Shown piece by piece: positions 1 through 9,198 of a DNA stretch of 64,000 bases (positions are counted from its first letter, which is position 1; every line of letters begins with the position of its first letter). The stretch is from Candidatus Edwardsbacteria bacterium. GTDB lineage: Bacteria > Edwardsbacteria > AC1 > EtOH8. The translations under genes were made by a program, and so were the position numbers. The DNA lies in the NCBI GenBank assembly GCA_031082425.1, contig JAVHLB010000003.1, positions 1 through 64,000 on the forward strand, in the 5' to 3' direction. The notes beneath the pieces are model-generated. The model did no database searches and was not told where the DNA came from. It saw nothing but the letters and a program-made list of their open reading frames with translations.

Positions 1-73
1 GGGGGCTTTTTTCATTGGCTTTTCACATTAGATCAGGCCCGGTAAAAAAATATAAAATATTTTCATTTTTTAC

Positions 74-102
74 TTGACAATGGGGCAAAATGTATATAAA
101 AT
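74..102 (+). promoter_or_regulatory. Sigma70-type promoter of the dcw operon
   Basis: TTGACA (74-79) and TAAAAT (97-102) are separated by exactly 17 bases, so transcription should begin near 108-110, just before or inside the MraZ operator repeats. The first 13 bases of the window (a G run followed by a T run) look like the 3' half of a terminator of an upstream gene. No other gene is visible before mraZ. Confidence 0.75.
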
Positions 103-110
103 GGTTCGAA

Positions 111-150
111 GTGGGACAAAGTGGGGCATAGTGGATTAGAGTGGAATTTA
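111..150 (+). promoter_or_regulatory. MraZ operator: four direct repeats with 10-bp period
   Basis: Four units starting at 111, 121, 131 and 141 each begin GTGG(G/A), giving TGGRN boxes separated by 5 bases, the arrangement known for MraZ binding sites in E. coli and Mycoplasma. A weaker unit (ATGGT) precedes them in phase at 101. The array lies at or just downstream of the predicted transcription start, which fits autorepression of the operon by MraZ. Confidence 0.8.
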
Positions 151-242
151 AACCCATAGCTCTATATTTTCAATAACTTACGGACAAGGCCCTGATATCT
201 ATCAAAAGCCGTCTCAACCAAAGCGGCTCGGGAGGTGTCATT

Positions 243-677
243 ATGACCATTTTCGGGGGAACCTATCATCATAATCTCGATGCCAAGGGCCGGCTCAACA
301 TCCCGGCCCAGCTTCGGAAGATGATCTCCGCCCAGGCCAACAATCAGCTGTGGATCACCCGCGGCCTCAAGGACGGCTGCCTGTTCGTCTATCCCAATGA
401 TAACTGGCTGAGGAAGATGGAGGAGCTGAACGCCCTGCCCCGCACCGAGGAGAACCGCAATGCCATCAGGATCTTCTCGGCCGAGAGTTTTCCGGTGGAG
501 ATAGATTCGCAGGGCCGTATCATCGTCCCCGCCCAGTTCCAGAAGCAGGCCAACCTCAGCAAAGAGGTGGTGATCGCCGGGGTGATGGACAAGATCGAAC
601 TGTGGAACCCCTCGGCCTACGAAAAATTCCTGGGCGACAACAGCGACAACTACCAGGAACTGGTCAAACAGCTTTAA
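243..677 (+). CDS. mraZ: Transcriptional regulator MraZ
   Basis: 144 residues, the usual MraZ length. Two SpoVT/AbrB-type half-domains are visible, each with the conserved DxxxR signature: DAKGR at about 13-17 and DSQGR at about 88-92. MraZ forms ring-shaped oligomers that bind TGGGN repeats upstream of its own gene and repress the division/cell wall operon; matching repeats lie at 111-150. GGGAGGTG at about 230-237 is a strong ribosome binding site for the ATG at 243. It is first gene of the dcw operon, its normal place. Confidence 0.96.
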   Translation: MTIFGGTYHHNLDAKGRLNIPAQLRKMISAQANNQLWITRGLKDGCLFVYPNDNWLRKMEELNALPRTEENRNAIRIFSAESFPVEIDSQGRIIVPAQFQKQANLSKEVVIAGVMDKIELWNPSAYEKFLGDNSDNYQELVKQL

Positions 678-707
678 ACCATTTCATCACATATAGGGAG
701 ATTTGAG

Positions 708-1097
708 ATGAGGATTCAGGTTTTACCGGCCGGACAGAACGCTACCAAGCTAGAGGTCAACGGGATGATCAATCTCCAGGGTTTTTTCCAGATCGAGGAA
801 GCTATTTTGAAGGTGATCAAGAGGAACTGCTTCAGGGTGGAGATGGATATGTCCCAGGTAAAACACATGGATTACCGGGGAGTGGAGATTCTTTTAAAGC
901 GGGCCGAACGTCTGCGCAGCTATGGCGGCGACCTGATCCTGAGCGGCCTGTCCCCCTACCTGGTGAACATTCTGCGGATGGCCGGGGCGGCCGAATCCTT
1001 CGAGATCCTGGACAACGATGCCGCCGCCCAGGGCGACCTTTTCAAACGCCAGGAGAATCCGGACCAGGAGAATCCCCCGTTGTCGGCCGTGGCTTGA
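708..1097 (+). CDS. STAS-domain protein (anti-sigma factor antagonist-like) lacking the phospho-serine
   Basis: 129 residues with a single STAS fold: a beta-strand start, the strand around residues 43-50, and the loop where SpoIIAA/RsbV-type antagonists carry D-S/T-x-G. Here that loop reads D55-Y56-R57-G58, so there is no serine or threonine to phosphorylate. Residues after about 105 form a polar Gln/Glu/Pro-rich tail. GGGAG at 696-700 serves the ATG at 708. The gene sits between mraZ and rsmH, normally adjacent, and is co-directional, so it should be co-transcribed with the division genes. In sequence it could be an anti-sigma antagonist fixed in one state, or a scaffold. No partner kinase or sigma factor is in the window. 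The domain is clear; the role is unknown. Confidence 0.8.
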   Translation: MRIQVLPAGQNATKLEVNGMINLQGFFQIEEAILKVIKRNCFRVEMDMSQVKHMDYRGVEILLKRAERLRSYGGDLILSGLSPYLVNILRMAGAAESFEILDNDAAAQGDLFKRQENPDQENPPLSAVA

Positions 1098-1113
1098 ATC
1101 ACAGCCAACGATA

Positions 1114-2037
1114 ATGCTCCAGTCATTCCTACATCGACCGGTTCTTTTAAACCAAAGCATAGATCATCTGGCCGTCCAGCCGGGAAGGAACTATTTGGAC
1201 GGGACCCTGGGCGGAGGCGGACACAGCAAAAGAATATTGGAGAAAAGTTCGCCGGACGGAAAACTCATCGGATTGGACCGCGACCCCGCGGCCCTGAAGG
1301 CGGCCCGGGAAAATATGAAAATCTACGGTGACCGGGTTTTGTTCTTTGAGAGAAATTTTTCGGAGCTGGCGGAGGTCATGGCCGACATCTCCTTTGACAT
1401 CCACGGGGTGCTGCTGGACCTGGGCGTCTCCTCTCCCCAGATCGACCGGCAGGAGCGGGGTTTCTCCTTCCAGGCGGACGGTCCGCTGGACATGCGGATG
1501 GGAAATTCTACCCTGACGGCAGAAAATATCATAAACCAGTATGGTCCCGAAGAACTCAAGAGAATATTCCTGGAGTACGGACAGGAAAGGTTTTCCGGCA
1601 GGATAGCCAGGGCCATCGCCAAAGCCAGGGAGATATCCCGAATAACCACCACCGGACAACTGGCGTCAATCATCAAGAGCACCCGGCCTGAGATGCCCAC
1701 CAAGACACTTTCCCGCATATTTCAGGCCATAAGGATAGAGGTCAACGACGAACTGGGCTCCTTGAAAAAAGGCCTGCAGGCGGCGCTGGACATACTGGCC
1801 CCGGGCGGAAGGCTGGTGGTGCTGACCTACCATTCGCTGGAGGACGGAATGGTCAAGGATCTTTTCCGCCAGGCGGCCGATCCCTGCACCTGCCCCAAAG
1901 GATTGCCTTTCTGCGCCTGCGGCAGGAAGCCGGCGATAAAAATACTTAACCGCAAGCCGGTATTGCCGGAGGATGAAGAGGTCCTCCAGAATCCCAGGGC
2001 CCGAAGCGCCCATCTTAGAACCGCGGAAAAATTATGA
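1114..2037 (+). CDS. rsmH: 16S rRNA (cytosine(1402)-N4)-methyltransferase RsmH
   Basis: 307 residues starting at ATG 1114 (MLQSFLHRPVLL), which matches the usual family start; the frame is open further upstream, but that stretch overlaps the STAS gene and has no family resemblance. It methylates N4 of C1402 in 16S rRNA using SAM. Visible motifs are the glycine-rich SAM loop DGTLGGGGH, the LLDLGVSSPQID segment, the RGFSF...PLDMRM segment, the YHSLED motif and the Cys-rich CTCP...CACG stretch near the C-terminus. The ribosome binding site is weak. Its last four bases overlap the ftsL start (ATGA), so the two are translationally coupled. Confidence 0.96.
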   Translation: MLQSFLHRPVLLNQSIDHLAVQPGRNYLDGTLGGGGHSKRILEKSSPDGKLIGLDRDPAALKAARENMKIYGDRVLFFERNFSELAEVMADISFDIHGVLLDLGVSSPQIDRQERGFSFQADGPLDMRMGNSTLTAENIINQYGPEELKRIFLEYGQERFSGRIARAIAKAREISRITTTGQLASIIKSTRPEMPTKTLSRIFQAIRIEVNDELGSLKKGLQAALDILAPGGRLVVLTYHSLEDGMVKDLFRQAADPCTCPKGLPFCACGRKPAIKILNRKPVLPEDEEVLQNPRARSAHLRTAEKL

Positions 2038-2426
2038 GCAGATACTTACATAGAGGCGAATACCAGCCGGGCCGGAACAAGACCGGCTGGCTGATCGCGG
2101 CCATCTTCCTGGCCTTCTTTGCCGTGTTGTTCTGCTATGTATGGCAGAAGATATATCTGGCCCGGCAGGTGGCGGCCATAGAATATTACCAGGAGGCCAA
2201 CCGCAGGACCTCCGACCGGGTGAAGATGCTGACGGTGGAAAAACAGCAGTTGTCATTCCGGGGCAGGATAGAGCAGGTGGCGATGGGCGGTCTGGGGCTG
2301 GCCTATCCCGAGAAGCAGCAGATCGTGGCCATCATCCAGCCGCCCAGGGGACGGGATGAAGCCGGTTGGTCCTCCAACCTGGCCGGGATCTTCAATCCGG
2401 CATCAACCGCGTGGGGGCAGCAATGA
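2034..2426 (+). CDS. ftsL: Cell division protein FtsL-like
   Basis: 130 residues. A short cytoplasmic basic segment is followed by one transmembrane helix at about 19-37, then a periplasmic helical stretch (about 40-75) suited to a coiled coil, ending in the typical FtsL sequence IEQVAMGGLGLAYPE. FtsL partners FtsB and FtsQ and activates septal peptidoglycan synthesis by FtsW-FtsI. Primary sequence conservation is low in this family, so the call rests on topology, length and its position between rsmH and ftsI. It is coupled by ATGA overlaps at both ends. The Gly/Asn-rich C-terminal tail is not conserved as far as I can see. Confidence 0.8.
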   Translation: MSRYLHRGEYQPGRNKTGWLIAAIFLAFFAVLFCYVWQKIYLARQVAAIEYYQEANRRTSDRVKMLTVEKQQLSFRGRIEQVAMGGLGLAYPEKQQIVAIIQPPRGRDEAGWSSNLAGIFNPASTAWGQQ

Positions 2427-3928
2427 GCCGGGGCCGGCTTACCATATTGGCGTTAGCCGGCCTGGTGATTTGGTCCGTTATGTTTGGCCGTTTGGTCTGG
2501 CTGCAGGCAGTCAGGGGCGGCCATTATAAATATCTGGCCCAAAAACAGCACCAGCAGAGGATAGGGATCCTGCCGGAACGGGGGAGGATATATGATCGCT
2601 GCGGCCGGCCATTGGCACTGTCCTTTGATGGCCGGCGTTCCTATCCCTATGGTTCGATGGGGGCCCAGCTGCTGGGGTTCATCGGAGACGACGGCCGGGG
2701 CCTGGAGGGAATGGAGCTGCTGTACGACGATCTGCTGAGGGGGCAGAGCGGCTGGGCCATCAGGCAGCGAGACGCCACCGGCCGGACCCACGCCACCTTG
2801 GAATATGCCTCGTCCCCGGCCAAGGCCGGCCACAGCGTTTTCCTGACCATCGATGCCGAATACCAGGCCATAGCCGACCAGGAGCTGGACCGGGGGGCCA
2901 AATCAGCCCGGGCCGCCTCTGGCGCAGTGGTGATCTCCGACCCCGGCACCGGCGAGATACTGGCCATTGCCAGTTACCCCCCGTTCGACCCCAACCGCTT
3001 CAACAGCTATGGCCGGGAAACGTATATCAACCGGGCGGTGCTGGAGCAGTTCGAGCCCGGCTCCACTTTCAAGATCATCACCATGGCGGCCGCAGTCGAG
3101 GAGGGGGTGACCGGACCGGAGGATATCATCGACGGTGAAAAGGGCCTCTTCAGCATCGGCGGATACAAGATCGGCGAGGCCGAGAAGCATAAATACGGCC
3201 CGATAACCGCCTCGGAGGCCATCGTCCATTCCAGCAACATCTGCCTGGTCAAGGTCGGCCAGGAATTGGGCAAGGAGAAGCTCTACCAGTACGCCCGTTC
3301 CTTCGGCTTCGGATGCAAGACCGGAATTGAGTTCCCCGGGGAGACCGAGGGGGTGATGGAGAGGCCGGATAAATGGTCGGTGATCCAGGGTGCCAACATC
3401 AGCTTCGGCCAGGGGCTCTCGGTCAATGCCATTCAGCTGACGGCAGCCTATGCCGCCATCGCCAACGGGGGATTCCTGGTGAAACCGCGGCTGCTTAAGG
3501 GGTACGGGGAAAGCAGTGAGGCGGTGCCGGGATCCCAGCCGGCCGATACCCTCCGCCGGGTGATATCCCGGGAGACCTCCAGAAAACTGGTGGCCATGCT
3601 GGAGCAGTGCGTGGAGAATGGCACCGGCCAGCCGGCGGCCATCAACGGCTGGAAGATCGCCGGCAAGACCGGCACCGCCCAGAAGAAGGCCCAGGGCCGC
3701 AAGGGCTATGACCGGGACAAATATATCGCCTCTTTCATCGGCTTTATCCCGGCGGAGTCCCCCCGGCTGGTGGTGACGGTGATAATCAACGAGCCGCACG
3801 GCAGGGTGTATGGCGGCCAGGTGGCGGCGCCCGTCTGCCGCAGCATAATGAAGCGGATCATCAGCCTGCCCGGAGGTTTCGCCCAGGACCTGATGGCCAA
3901 CAATGGGGGGATAAATACGAAATTGTGA
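2423..3928 (+). CDS. ftsI: Septal peptidoglycan transpeptidase FtsI (PBP3)
   Basis: 501 residues from ATG 2423, chosen because it overlaps the ftsL stop as ATGA; the frame is open further upstream. One N-terminal membrane helix (about 7-28) is followed by a short pedestal domain and a class B transpeptidase domain with all three active-site motifs: S214-T-F-K, S270-S-N and K415-T-G. It cross-links septal peptidoglycan as the partner of FtsW. The N-terminal module is shorter than in E. coli PBP3 and there are no C-terminal PASTA repeats. The end overlaps the murE start by one base. Confidence 0.95.
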   Translation: MSRGRLTILALAGLVIWSVMFGRLVWLQAVRGGHYKYLAQKQHQQRIGILPERGRIYDRCGRPLALSFDGRRSYPYGSMGAQLLGFIGDDGRGLEGMELLYDDLLRGQSGWAIRQRDATGRTHATLEYASSPAKAGHSVFLTIDAEYQAIADQELDRGAKSARAASGAVVISDPGTGEILAIASYPPFDPNRFNSYGRETYINRAVLEQFEPGSTFKIITMAAAVEEGVTGPEDIIDGEKGLFSIGGYKIGEAEKHKYGPITASEAIVHSSNICLVKVGQELGKEKLYQYARSFGFGCKTGIEFPGETEGVMERPDKWSVIQGANISFGQGLSVNAIQLTAAYAAIANGGFLVKPRLLKGYGESSEAVPGSQPADTLRRVISRETSRKLVAMLEQCVENGTGQPAAINGWKIAGKTGTAQKKAQGRKGYDRDKYIASFIGFIPAESPRLVVTVIINEPHGRVYGGQVAAPVCRSIMKRIISLPGGFAQDLMANNGGINTKL

Positions 3929-5391
3929 TGAAGACGGCCGAGCTCATAAAATCCTGCCCCGATCAGATCATCTCCCGGTCAGCCCTGCCGGAGGATATGG
4001 AGATCAGCGGAATGCATTATGATTCCCGGAAGATAGAGGCGGGAAATCTGTTCTTCGCCATCTCCGGCTATCAATCCGACGGCAATAAGTTCGTGGGGCA
4101 GGCCCTGGCCAACGGGGCCGGCCTGGTCGTCAGCGAGAACAACAGAATATCGGACGGCATCCCCTGGATCAAGGTGGCCAATTGCCGCCGGGCCATGGCC
4201 CTGATGTCGGCCGCTTATCTGGGCCGGCCGGCGGACCGGCTGGACATGATCGCGGTGACCGGCACCGCCGGGAAGACCACCACCACCTACCTGCTGCGCT
4301 CCATCATGGAAGAGGCCGGCAGGAAGACCGGCCTTCTGGGCACCATCAACTACTGGATACTGGACCAAAAATTCTCGGCCCCCAACACCACCCCGGAATC
4401 GTTGGACCTCCAGGATCTGCTGTCCCGGATGGTCAGCGCCGGGGCCGATACCGCCATCATGGAGGCCTCCTCGCACGGCATCGAGCTGGACCGGGTGGCC
4501 GGCATAAATTTTTCCACCGCGGTGTTCACCAATTTCTCCCAGGACCATCTGGATTTCCACCGGGATATGGAAAGCTACCTGAGGTCAAAACTGAAGCTTT
4601 TCCAGAACCTGTGGGGAGGGGCTGCGGCGGTGATCAACCGGGACGATCCGGCGGCCGGCCGGGTGCGGGAAGCGGTCAAGACCAAAATCCTGACCTTCGG
4701 AATAGACAGCCAGGCTGATGTCATGGCTGATGAAATCAGCAGCACTCCCCAGGGATCAAAGTTTAGATTAAGAACCGGCGATCGGTCGGCAGAAGTAAAC
4801 CTGGCTATAGCCGGCCGGCACAATATCTATAACGCCCTGGCGGCGGCGGCGGGGGCCCTGTCCCGCGGCCTGCCTCTGGAAGAGATCAAAACCGGCCTGG
4901 AGAAGGTCGACAGAGTGGCCGGGAGGTTCGAGCCGGTGAACCTGGGCCAGGATTTTTCAGTGATAGTGGATTATGCCCATACCTCTCAGGAATTGGAACA
5001 CCTCCTGAATGCAGCCCGGGAGCTTAATCCCCGAAGGATCATAACCGTGTTCGGCTGCGGAGGCGACCGCGATCGCAGCAAGCGCCCCCTGATGGGCCGG
5101 GCGGTGGCCAAGAATTCCGACATCGTGGTGCTCACCTCGGACAACCCCCGAACCGAGGACCCGGACCGGATCATCAACGATGTTCTGCCCGGCCTGTCCG
5201 GCCGGGAATATATCCTGTTCCCCGACCGCAAGGAGGCCATATACAAATCCATCGAACTGGCCCGTAAAGGGGACATGGTGATCATCGCCGGCAAGGGCCA
5301 CGAGGATTACCAGATTCTGGGCTCCGCCAAGATCCATTTTGACGACCGGGAGGTCGCCGGGGAAGCCCTGAAGCAAAGGCTGGGCGTCTAA
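3928..5391 (+). CDS. murE: UDP-MurNAc-L-Ala-D-Glu:meso-diaminopimelate ligase MurE
   Basis: 487 residues. It adds the third peptide residue to the cell wall precursor in an ATP-dependent step. Visible are the Mur ligase P-loop TGTAGKTTTT (with Ala where most MurE proteins have Asn), the EASSHGI motif, and D405-N-P-R, which in the family reads out meso-diaminopimelate rather than lysine. That predicts mDAP-type peptidoglycan. The start could be GTG 3925 or ATG 3928; ATG 3928 is preferred because it overlaps the ftsI stop as TGATG. The stop overlaps the murF ATG by one base. Confidence 0.95.
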   Translation: MKTAELIKSCPDQIISRSALPEDMEISGMHYDSRKIEAGNLFFAISGYQSDGNKFVGQALANGAGLVVSENNRISDGIPWIKVANCRRAMALMSAAYLGRPADRLDMIAVTGTAGKTTTTYLLRSIMEEAGRKTGLLGTINYWILDQKFSAPNTTPESLDLQDLLSRMVSAGADTAIMEASSHGIELDRVAGINFSTAVFTNFSQDHLDFHRDMESYLRSKLKLFQNLWGGAAAVINRDDPAAGRVREAVKTKILTFGIDSQADVMADEISSTPQGSKFRLRTGDRSAEVNLAIAGRHNIYNALAAAAGALSRGLPLEEIKTGLEKVDRVAGRFEPVNLGQDFSVIVDYAHTSQELEHLLNAARELNPRRIITVFGCGGDRDRSKRPLMGRAVAKNSDIVVLTSDNPRTEDPDRIINDVLPGLSGREYILFPDRKEAIYKSIELARKGDMVIIAGKGHEDYQILGSAKIHFDDREVAGEALKQRLGV

Positions 5392-6743
5392 TGGAGGGCA
5401 TGCACCTGTCGGAGATAGCCCAGGCGGTGGGCGGGAACCTTTCCGGCCCGGATGGCCTGGCCCAAGGGGTCAGCATCGACTCCCGCACCATTAAGCCGGG
5501 GGAGCTGTTCGTAGCTATAAAGGGACCCAATTTCGACGGACAGGGATTTGCCGCCCAGGCGGTCAGGAGCGGGGCCTCCGGGATCATGTCCTCCGGGAAC
5601 ATAGACTGGAAAGGCCAAAAAGAGTCCGGCCTGATAAAGGTACCCGACACCCTGAGGGCGCTGAAAGAGTTGGCATATTTTTATCGGAAAAAATATCATC
5701 CCAAAATGATAGGCATCACCGGCACCAATGGCAAGACCTCGGTCAAGGAGATGACGGCGGCCGTACTTTCGGCCCGATACCAGGTTCTCAAGAATCAGGG
5801 GAACCTGAACAACCAGTACGGCATCCCGCTGTCGCTGTTCAGGCTCAGCGGAGAACACCAGATCGGGGTGATGGAGCTGGGGATGAGCGCCCTGGGGGAG
5901 ATAGCCGATCTGTGCCGCCTGGTGGAGCCGGAGGTCGGGATAATAACCAACGTGGGCGAGGGCCATACCCTGTATCTGAAAGACCTGCCAACGGTGGGCC
6001 GGGCCAAGGGCGAATTATTGGAGGCCCTTCCCAAAGGAGGGCTGGCGGTGGTCAACGGCGATGACGCCAACGTGATGTCCCAGACCGCCAGAACCAGAGC
6101 CAAAATAATAAAATTCGGGCTGGGCGATGATTGCCATTACAGGGCCGGACAGATAACCTGCCGCCCGGAGGGGACCTGCTTCATGGTGAACGGACAACAG
6201 GTCATCATCAGGCAACCGGGACTGCACAATGTTTATAATTGCCTGGCGGCCCTGGCCGCCGGGGAGGCCCTGGGGGTGGATATCAAAAGCGCCGCCGAAA
6301 GGCTGGCCGGGCAGGAACCAACCCCCATGCGTCTGGAGATAATACAAGCCGGCAGATTCACCATTATCAACGATGCCTATAATGCCAATCCGCCTTCGAT
6401 GAGGGCGGCCCTCAAGGTGCTGGGTTCAATGGATGCCTCCCGCCGCAAGGTGGCCATCCTGGGAGAGATGCTGGAGTTGGGTGAGATCGAAAAACCCAGG
6501 CACCACGATATCGGGGTTTTGGCGGCAGAGAATTCCGACCTGGTGGTGGCGGTGGGGCCGCTGGGGGAACTCATTCATCTGGGGGCCTCCGGCCTGAAGA
6601 AGAACAGCCTCCATTATCAGGACAACGCCGCTTTGATAGCCGAGCTGGGAACCATCTTGAAAAAGGGCGATGTGATTCTGGTAAAGGCCTCCCGCAGCCG
6701 GCACTTCGAGGAGATCGTCAACGCCATAAAAGGATTATCATAG
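5391..6743 (+). CDS. murF: UDP-MurNAc-tripeptide:D-Ala-D-Ala ligase MurF
   Basis: 450 residues, normal for MurF. It joins D-alanyl-D-alanine to UDP-MurNAc-tripeptide. The N-terminal substrate domain (SIDSRTIKPGELFVAIKG) is followed by the Mur ligase P-loop G111-T-N-G-K-T, the central NVGEGH motif and the C-terminal domain with NDAYNANP. It begins at a TAATG overlap with murE; a second in-frame ATG lies at 5400 but has no better ribosome binding site. No ddl gene supplying D-Ala-D-Ala is present in this cluster. Confidence 0.95.
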   Translation: MEGMHLSEIAQAVGGNLSGPDGLAQGVSIDSRTIKPGELFVAIKGPNFDGQGFAAQAVRSGASGIMSSGNIDWKGQKESGLIKVPDTLRALKELAYFYRKKYHPKMIGITGTNGKTSVKEMTAAVLSARYQVLKNQGNLNNQYGIPLSLFRLSGEHQIGVMELGMSALGEIADLCRLVEPEVGIITNVGEGHTLYLKDLPTVGRAKGELLEALPKGGLAVVNGDDANVMSQTARTRAKIIKFGLGDDCHYRAGQITCRPEGTCFMVNGQQVIIRQPGLHNVYNCLAALAAGEALGVDIKSAAERLAGQEPTPMRLEIIQAGRFTIINDAYNANPPSMRAALKVLGSMDASRRKVAILGEMLELGEIEKPRHHDIGVLAAENSDLVVAVGPLGELIHLGASGLKKNSLHYQDNAALIAELGTILKKGDVILVKASRSRHFEEIVNAIKGLS

Positions 6744-7832
6744 ATGCTGTATCTGCTGTTATACCCATTGGCCGATAAGATCCACTTCTTCAATTTGTTC
6801 CGCTACATCACTTTCCGCTCGGCCTATGCCCTGGTGACGGCCTTGCTGATATCCTTTCTGATCGGGCCCTACATGATCCGGTGGCTTAAAAAACTCGGCA
6901 TTGGCGACACCGGACGGGAGGATGCCCCGGACCATCATAGAAAAAAGGCCGGCACCCCCACCATGGGCGGGCTGATAATCCTGGCGGCCATAATGATCCC
7001 GGTGCTGCTGTGGGCCGACCTGAGCAACCGTTACATCCAGATAGCCTCTCTGGCCACCCTGTGCCTGGGGGCCATCGGTTTCAGCGACGATTATCTGAAA
7101 GTTATCAAGAAACAGCCCAAGGGCCTGGTGGGCAGGAAAAAGCTGGCGGGACAGATCATCCTGTCCCTGGTGATAGGGGCCATCCTGGTCATCTATCCTC
7201 TGAACCCGGAGTTCGCCACCAAGACCAATTTTCTGTTCTTTAAAAACATCTTCGTCGATCTGGCCTGGTGGTTGTTCATTCCCTTTGTGGTGGTGGTCAT
7301 CGTGGGGACCTCCAATGCCGTCAACCTTACCGACGGGCTGGACGGCCTGGCCATCGGAGTGGTGCTGTTCGCCGCTGCGGCCTATGCCGTGATGTGTTAT
7401 TTTGCCGGGAATTACAAGCTGGCCAGTTACCTCAACATCATCTTCATGAAGGGATCGGGGGAGCTGACCGTATTCTGCGCCTCCATGGTCGGGGCGGCGC
7501 TGGGCTTTTTGTGGTACAACGCCCACCCGGCCGAGATCATGATGGGCGACACCGGCTCACTGGCCCTGGGCGGGGCCATAGGAACCACCGCCGTGCTGAT
7601 AAAACAGGAGATACTGCTGTTGATCGTGGGCGGGGTATTCGTGATGGAGGCCCTGTCGGTGATCCTGCAGGTGGCCTCCTTCAAGCTGACCGGCAAGCGG
7701 ATCTTCAAAATGGCCCCCATTCATCATCATTTTACCCTGCAGGGCTGGAGCGAGGAAAAGATAGTCACCCGATTCTGGATAATAGCACTGATCTGCGCCC
7801 TGGTGGCCCTGAGCACCCTGAAGATAAGATAG
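6744..7832 (+). CDS. mraY: Phospho-N-acetylmuramoyl-pentapeptide-transferase MraY
   Basis: 362 residues with about ten hydrophobic helices. It transfers phospho-MurNAc-pentapeptide to undecaprenyl phosphate at the inner membrane, forming lipid I. Diagnostic family segments are TPTMGGL after the first helix, the SDDYLK aspartate motif, NLTDGLDGLA, GDTGSLALG and the C-terminal HHHF(T)LQGWSE histidine motif. It starts directly after the murF stop and ends one base before murD, consistent with a single operon. Confidence 0.96.
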   Translation: MLYLLLYPLADKIHFFNLFRYITFRSAYALVTALLISFLIGPYMIRWLKKLGIGDTGREDAPDHHRKKAGTPTMGGLIILAAIMIPVLLWADLSNRYIQIASLATLCLGAIGFSDDYLKVIKKQPKGLVGRKKLAGQIILSLVIGAILVIYPLNPEFATKTNFLFFKNIFVDLAWWLFIPFVVVVIVGTSNAVNLTDGLDGLAIGVVLFAAAAYAVMCYFAGNYKLASYLNIIFMKGSGELTVFCASMVGAALGFLWYNAHPAEIMMGDTGSLALGGAIGTTAVLIKQEILLLIVGGVFVMEALSVILQVASFKLTGKRIFKMAPIHHHFTLQGWSEEKIVTRFWIIALICALVALSTLKIR

Positions 7833-7833
7833 A

Positions 7834-9198
7834 ATGAAGCCCGATCTGGCAAATAAGAAAGTTTCGGTGGTCGGCCTGGCCCGCAGCGGGATGGCGGCGG
7901 TAAGGCTTTTGAAAAAATCCGGGGCGGAGGTCTTTGTCTCCGATTTCAAAAGCATCGCCCCCCAAGGGCTGAAAGAGTTGGACGGTATGGGCGTGGCCCA
8001 TGAAGCAGGAGGGCACACCGAAAAACTGCTCGACAGCCAGATGATAGTGATCAGCCCCGGGGTCCGGGCGGATATCCCGATTTTACTGAGGGCCGCCATG
8101 ATGGGCATCGAAGTGATAGGCGAAATCGAGCTGGCTTATCGGGCCATCGAATCCCGGATCATCGCAGTCACCGGGACCAACGGCAAATCCACCACCGTCT
8201 CCATGATCGGCAGCATCCTGAAAAAAGCCGGGAAGGATGTGCATATCGGCGGAAACCTGGCCCCGGGAAGACCCCTGTGCCAGCTGGCCTGCGAAACCAG
8301 GCCCGACAGCATCATAGTAGCAGAGGTCAGTACTTTTCAGATAGAGACCATAAAGACCTTCAAACCTTACATCGGGGTGGTGACCAATATCTCCCCGGAC
8401 CACCTGGACCGGCACCCCGATTTCGAAAGCTATGCCCGGCTCAAAGGGGAGCTGTTGAAAAACCAGGATGAAACCGATCATTCTATTCTAAATCTGGATG
8501 ATCTCAATGTTCAGAAATATTGCAGCGGGTACCGGGGAAGCAGGCTGGACTTCAGCCTGATAGATCCCGTGGAGAACGGCTCCTGGTGGGACGGCCGAAG
8601 CCTCTATTTAACACAGGATAAAAAAAGCCGCAAAATTTTGGATACAGCGGAGCTTAAAATCCCGGGAAAACATAACATCTCCAATGCCCTGGCGGCAACA
8701 GCCGCGGCCTCCGTCCTGGACGTTTCTTGGTCAGATATGGCGGCAGGACTGGTTTCGTTCCGGGGGGTGCCTCATCGCCTGGAGGAGGTGGCCACGGTAA
8801 AAGGTGTTCGCTACATAAACAACTCCATGTGCACCAATAATGATGCCGGGATAAGCTCTTTGCGGGCCTTTGATTTTCCCCTGGTGGTGATAGCCGGCGG
8901 CAAGGAGAAAGGGACCGACCTCTCCGGGTTCATGACCGAGATCTCTAAGCGGGCCCGGGCGGCGGTGCTGATAGGCGAGGCCCGGGAGAGGCTGAAAGCC
9001 GAGCTGGATTCCCTGGGCTTCAGCCGGGCTGTTTTGGCCGGCAACATGTCCGATGCCGTCAGGCTGGCATCCCAACAGGCTAAAGCCGGCGATGTGGTGA
9101 TACTGGCGCCGGGCTGCGCCAGCTTCGATATGTTCAGGGATTTTGAGGACCGGGGGGAGCAGTTCAAACAGGCGGTTCATGATTTGGAGGGCCGATGA
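7834..9198 (+). CDS. murD: UDP-N-acetylmuramoylalanine:D-glutamate ligase MurD
   Basis: 454 residues. It adds D-glutamate to UDP-MurNAc-L-Ala. The N-terminal Rossmann-like domain (VSVVGLARSG) is followed by the P-loop G114-T-N-G-K-S-T, the ISPDHLDRH motif and the C-terminal ligase domain with GGKEKGTD and the LAPGCASFDMF...RGEQF motif typical of MurD. The last four bases are the ATGA start of ftsW. Confidence 0.96.
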   Translation: MKPDLANKKVSVVGLARSGMAAVRLLKKSGAEVFVSDFKSIAPQGLKELDGMGVAHEAGGHTEKLLDSQMIVISPGVRADIPILLRAAMMGIEVIGEIELAYRAIESRIIAVTGTNGKSTTVSMIGSILKKAGKDVHIGGNLAPGRPLCQLACETRPDSIIVAEVSTFQIETIKTFKPYIGVVTNISPDHLDRHPDFESYARLKGELLKNQDETDHSILNLDDLNVQKYCSGYRGSRLDFSLIDPVENGSWWDGRSLYLTQDKKSRKILDTAELKIPGKHNISNALAATAAASVLDVSWSDMAAGLVSFRGVPHRLEEVATVKGVRYINNSMCTNNDAGISSLRAFDFPLVVIAGGKEKGTDLSGFMTEISKRARAAVLIGEARERLKAELDSLGFSRAVLAGNMSDAVRLASQQAKAGDVVILAPGCASFDMFRDFEDRGEQFKQAVHDLEGR

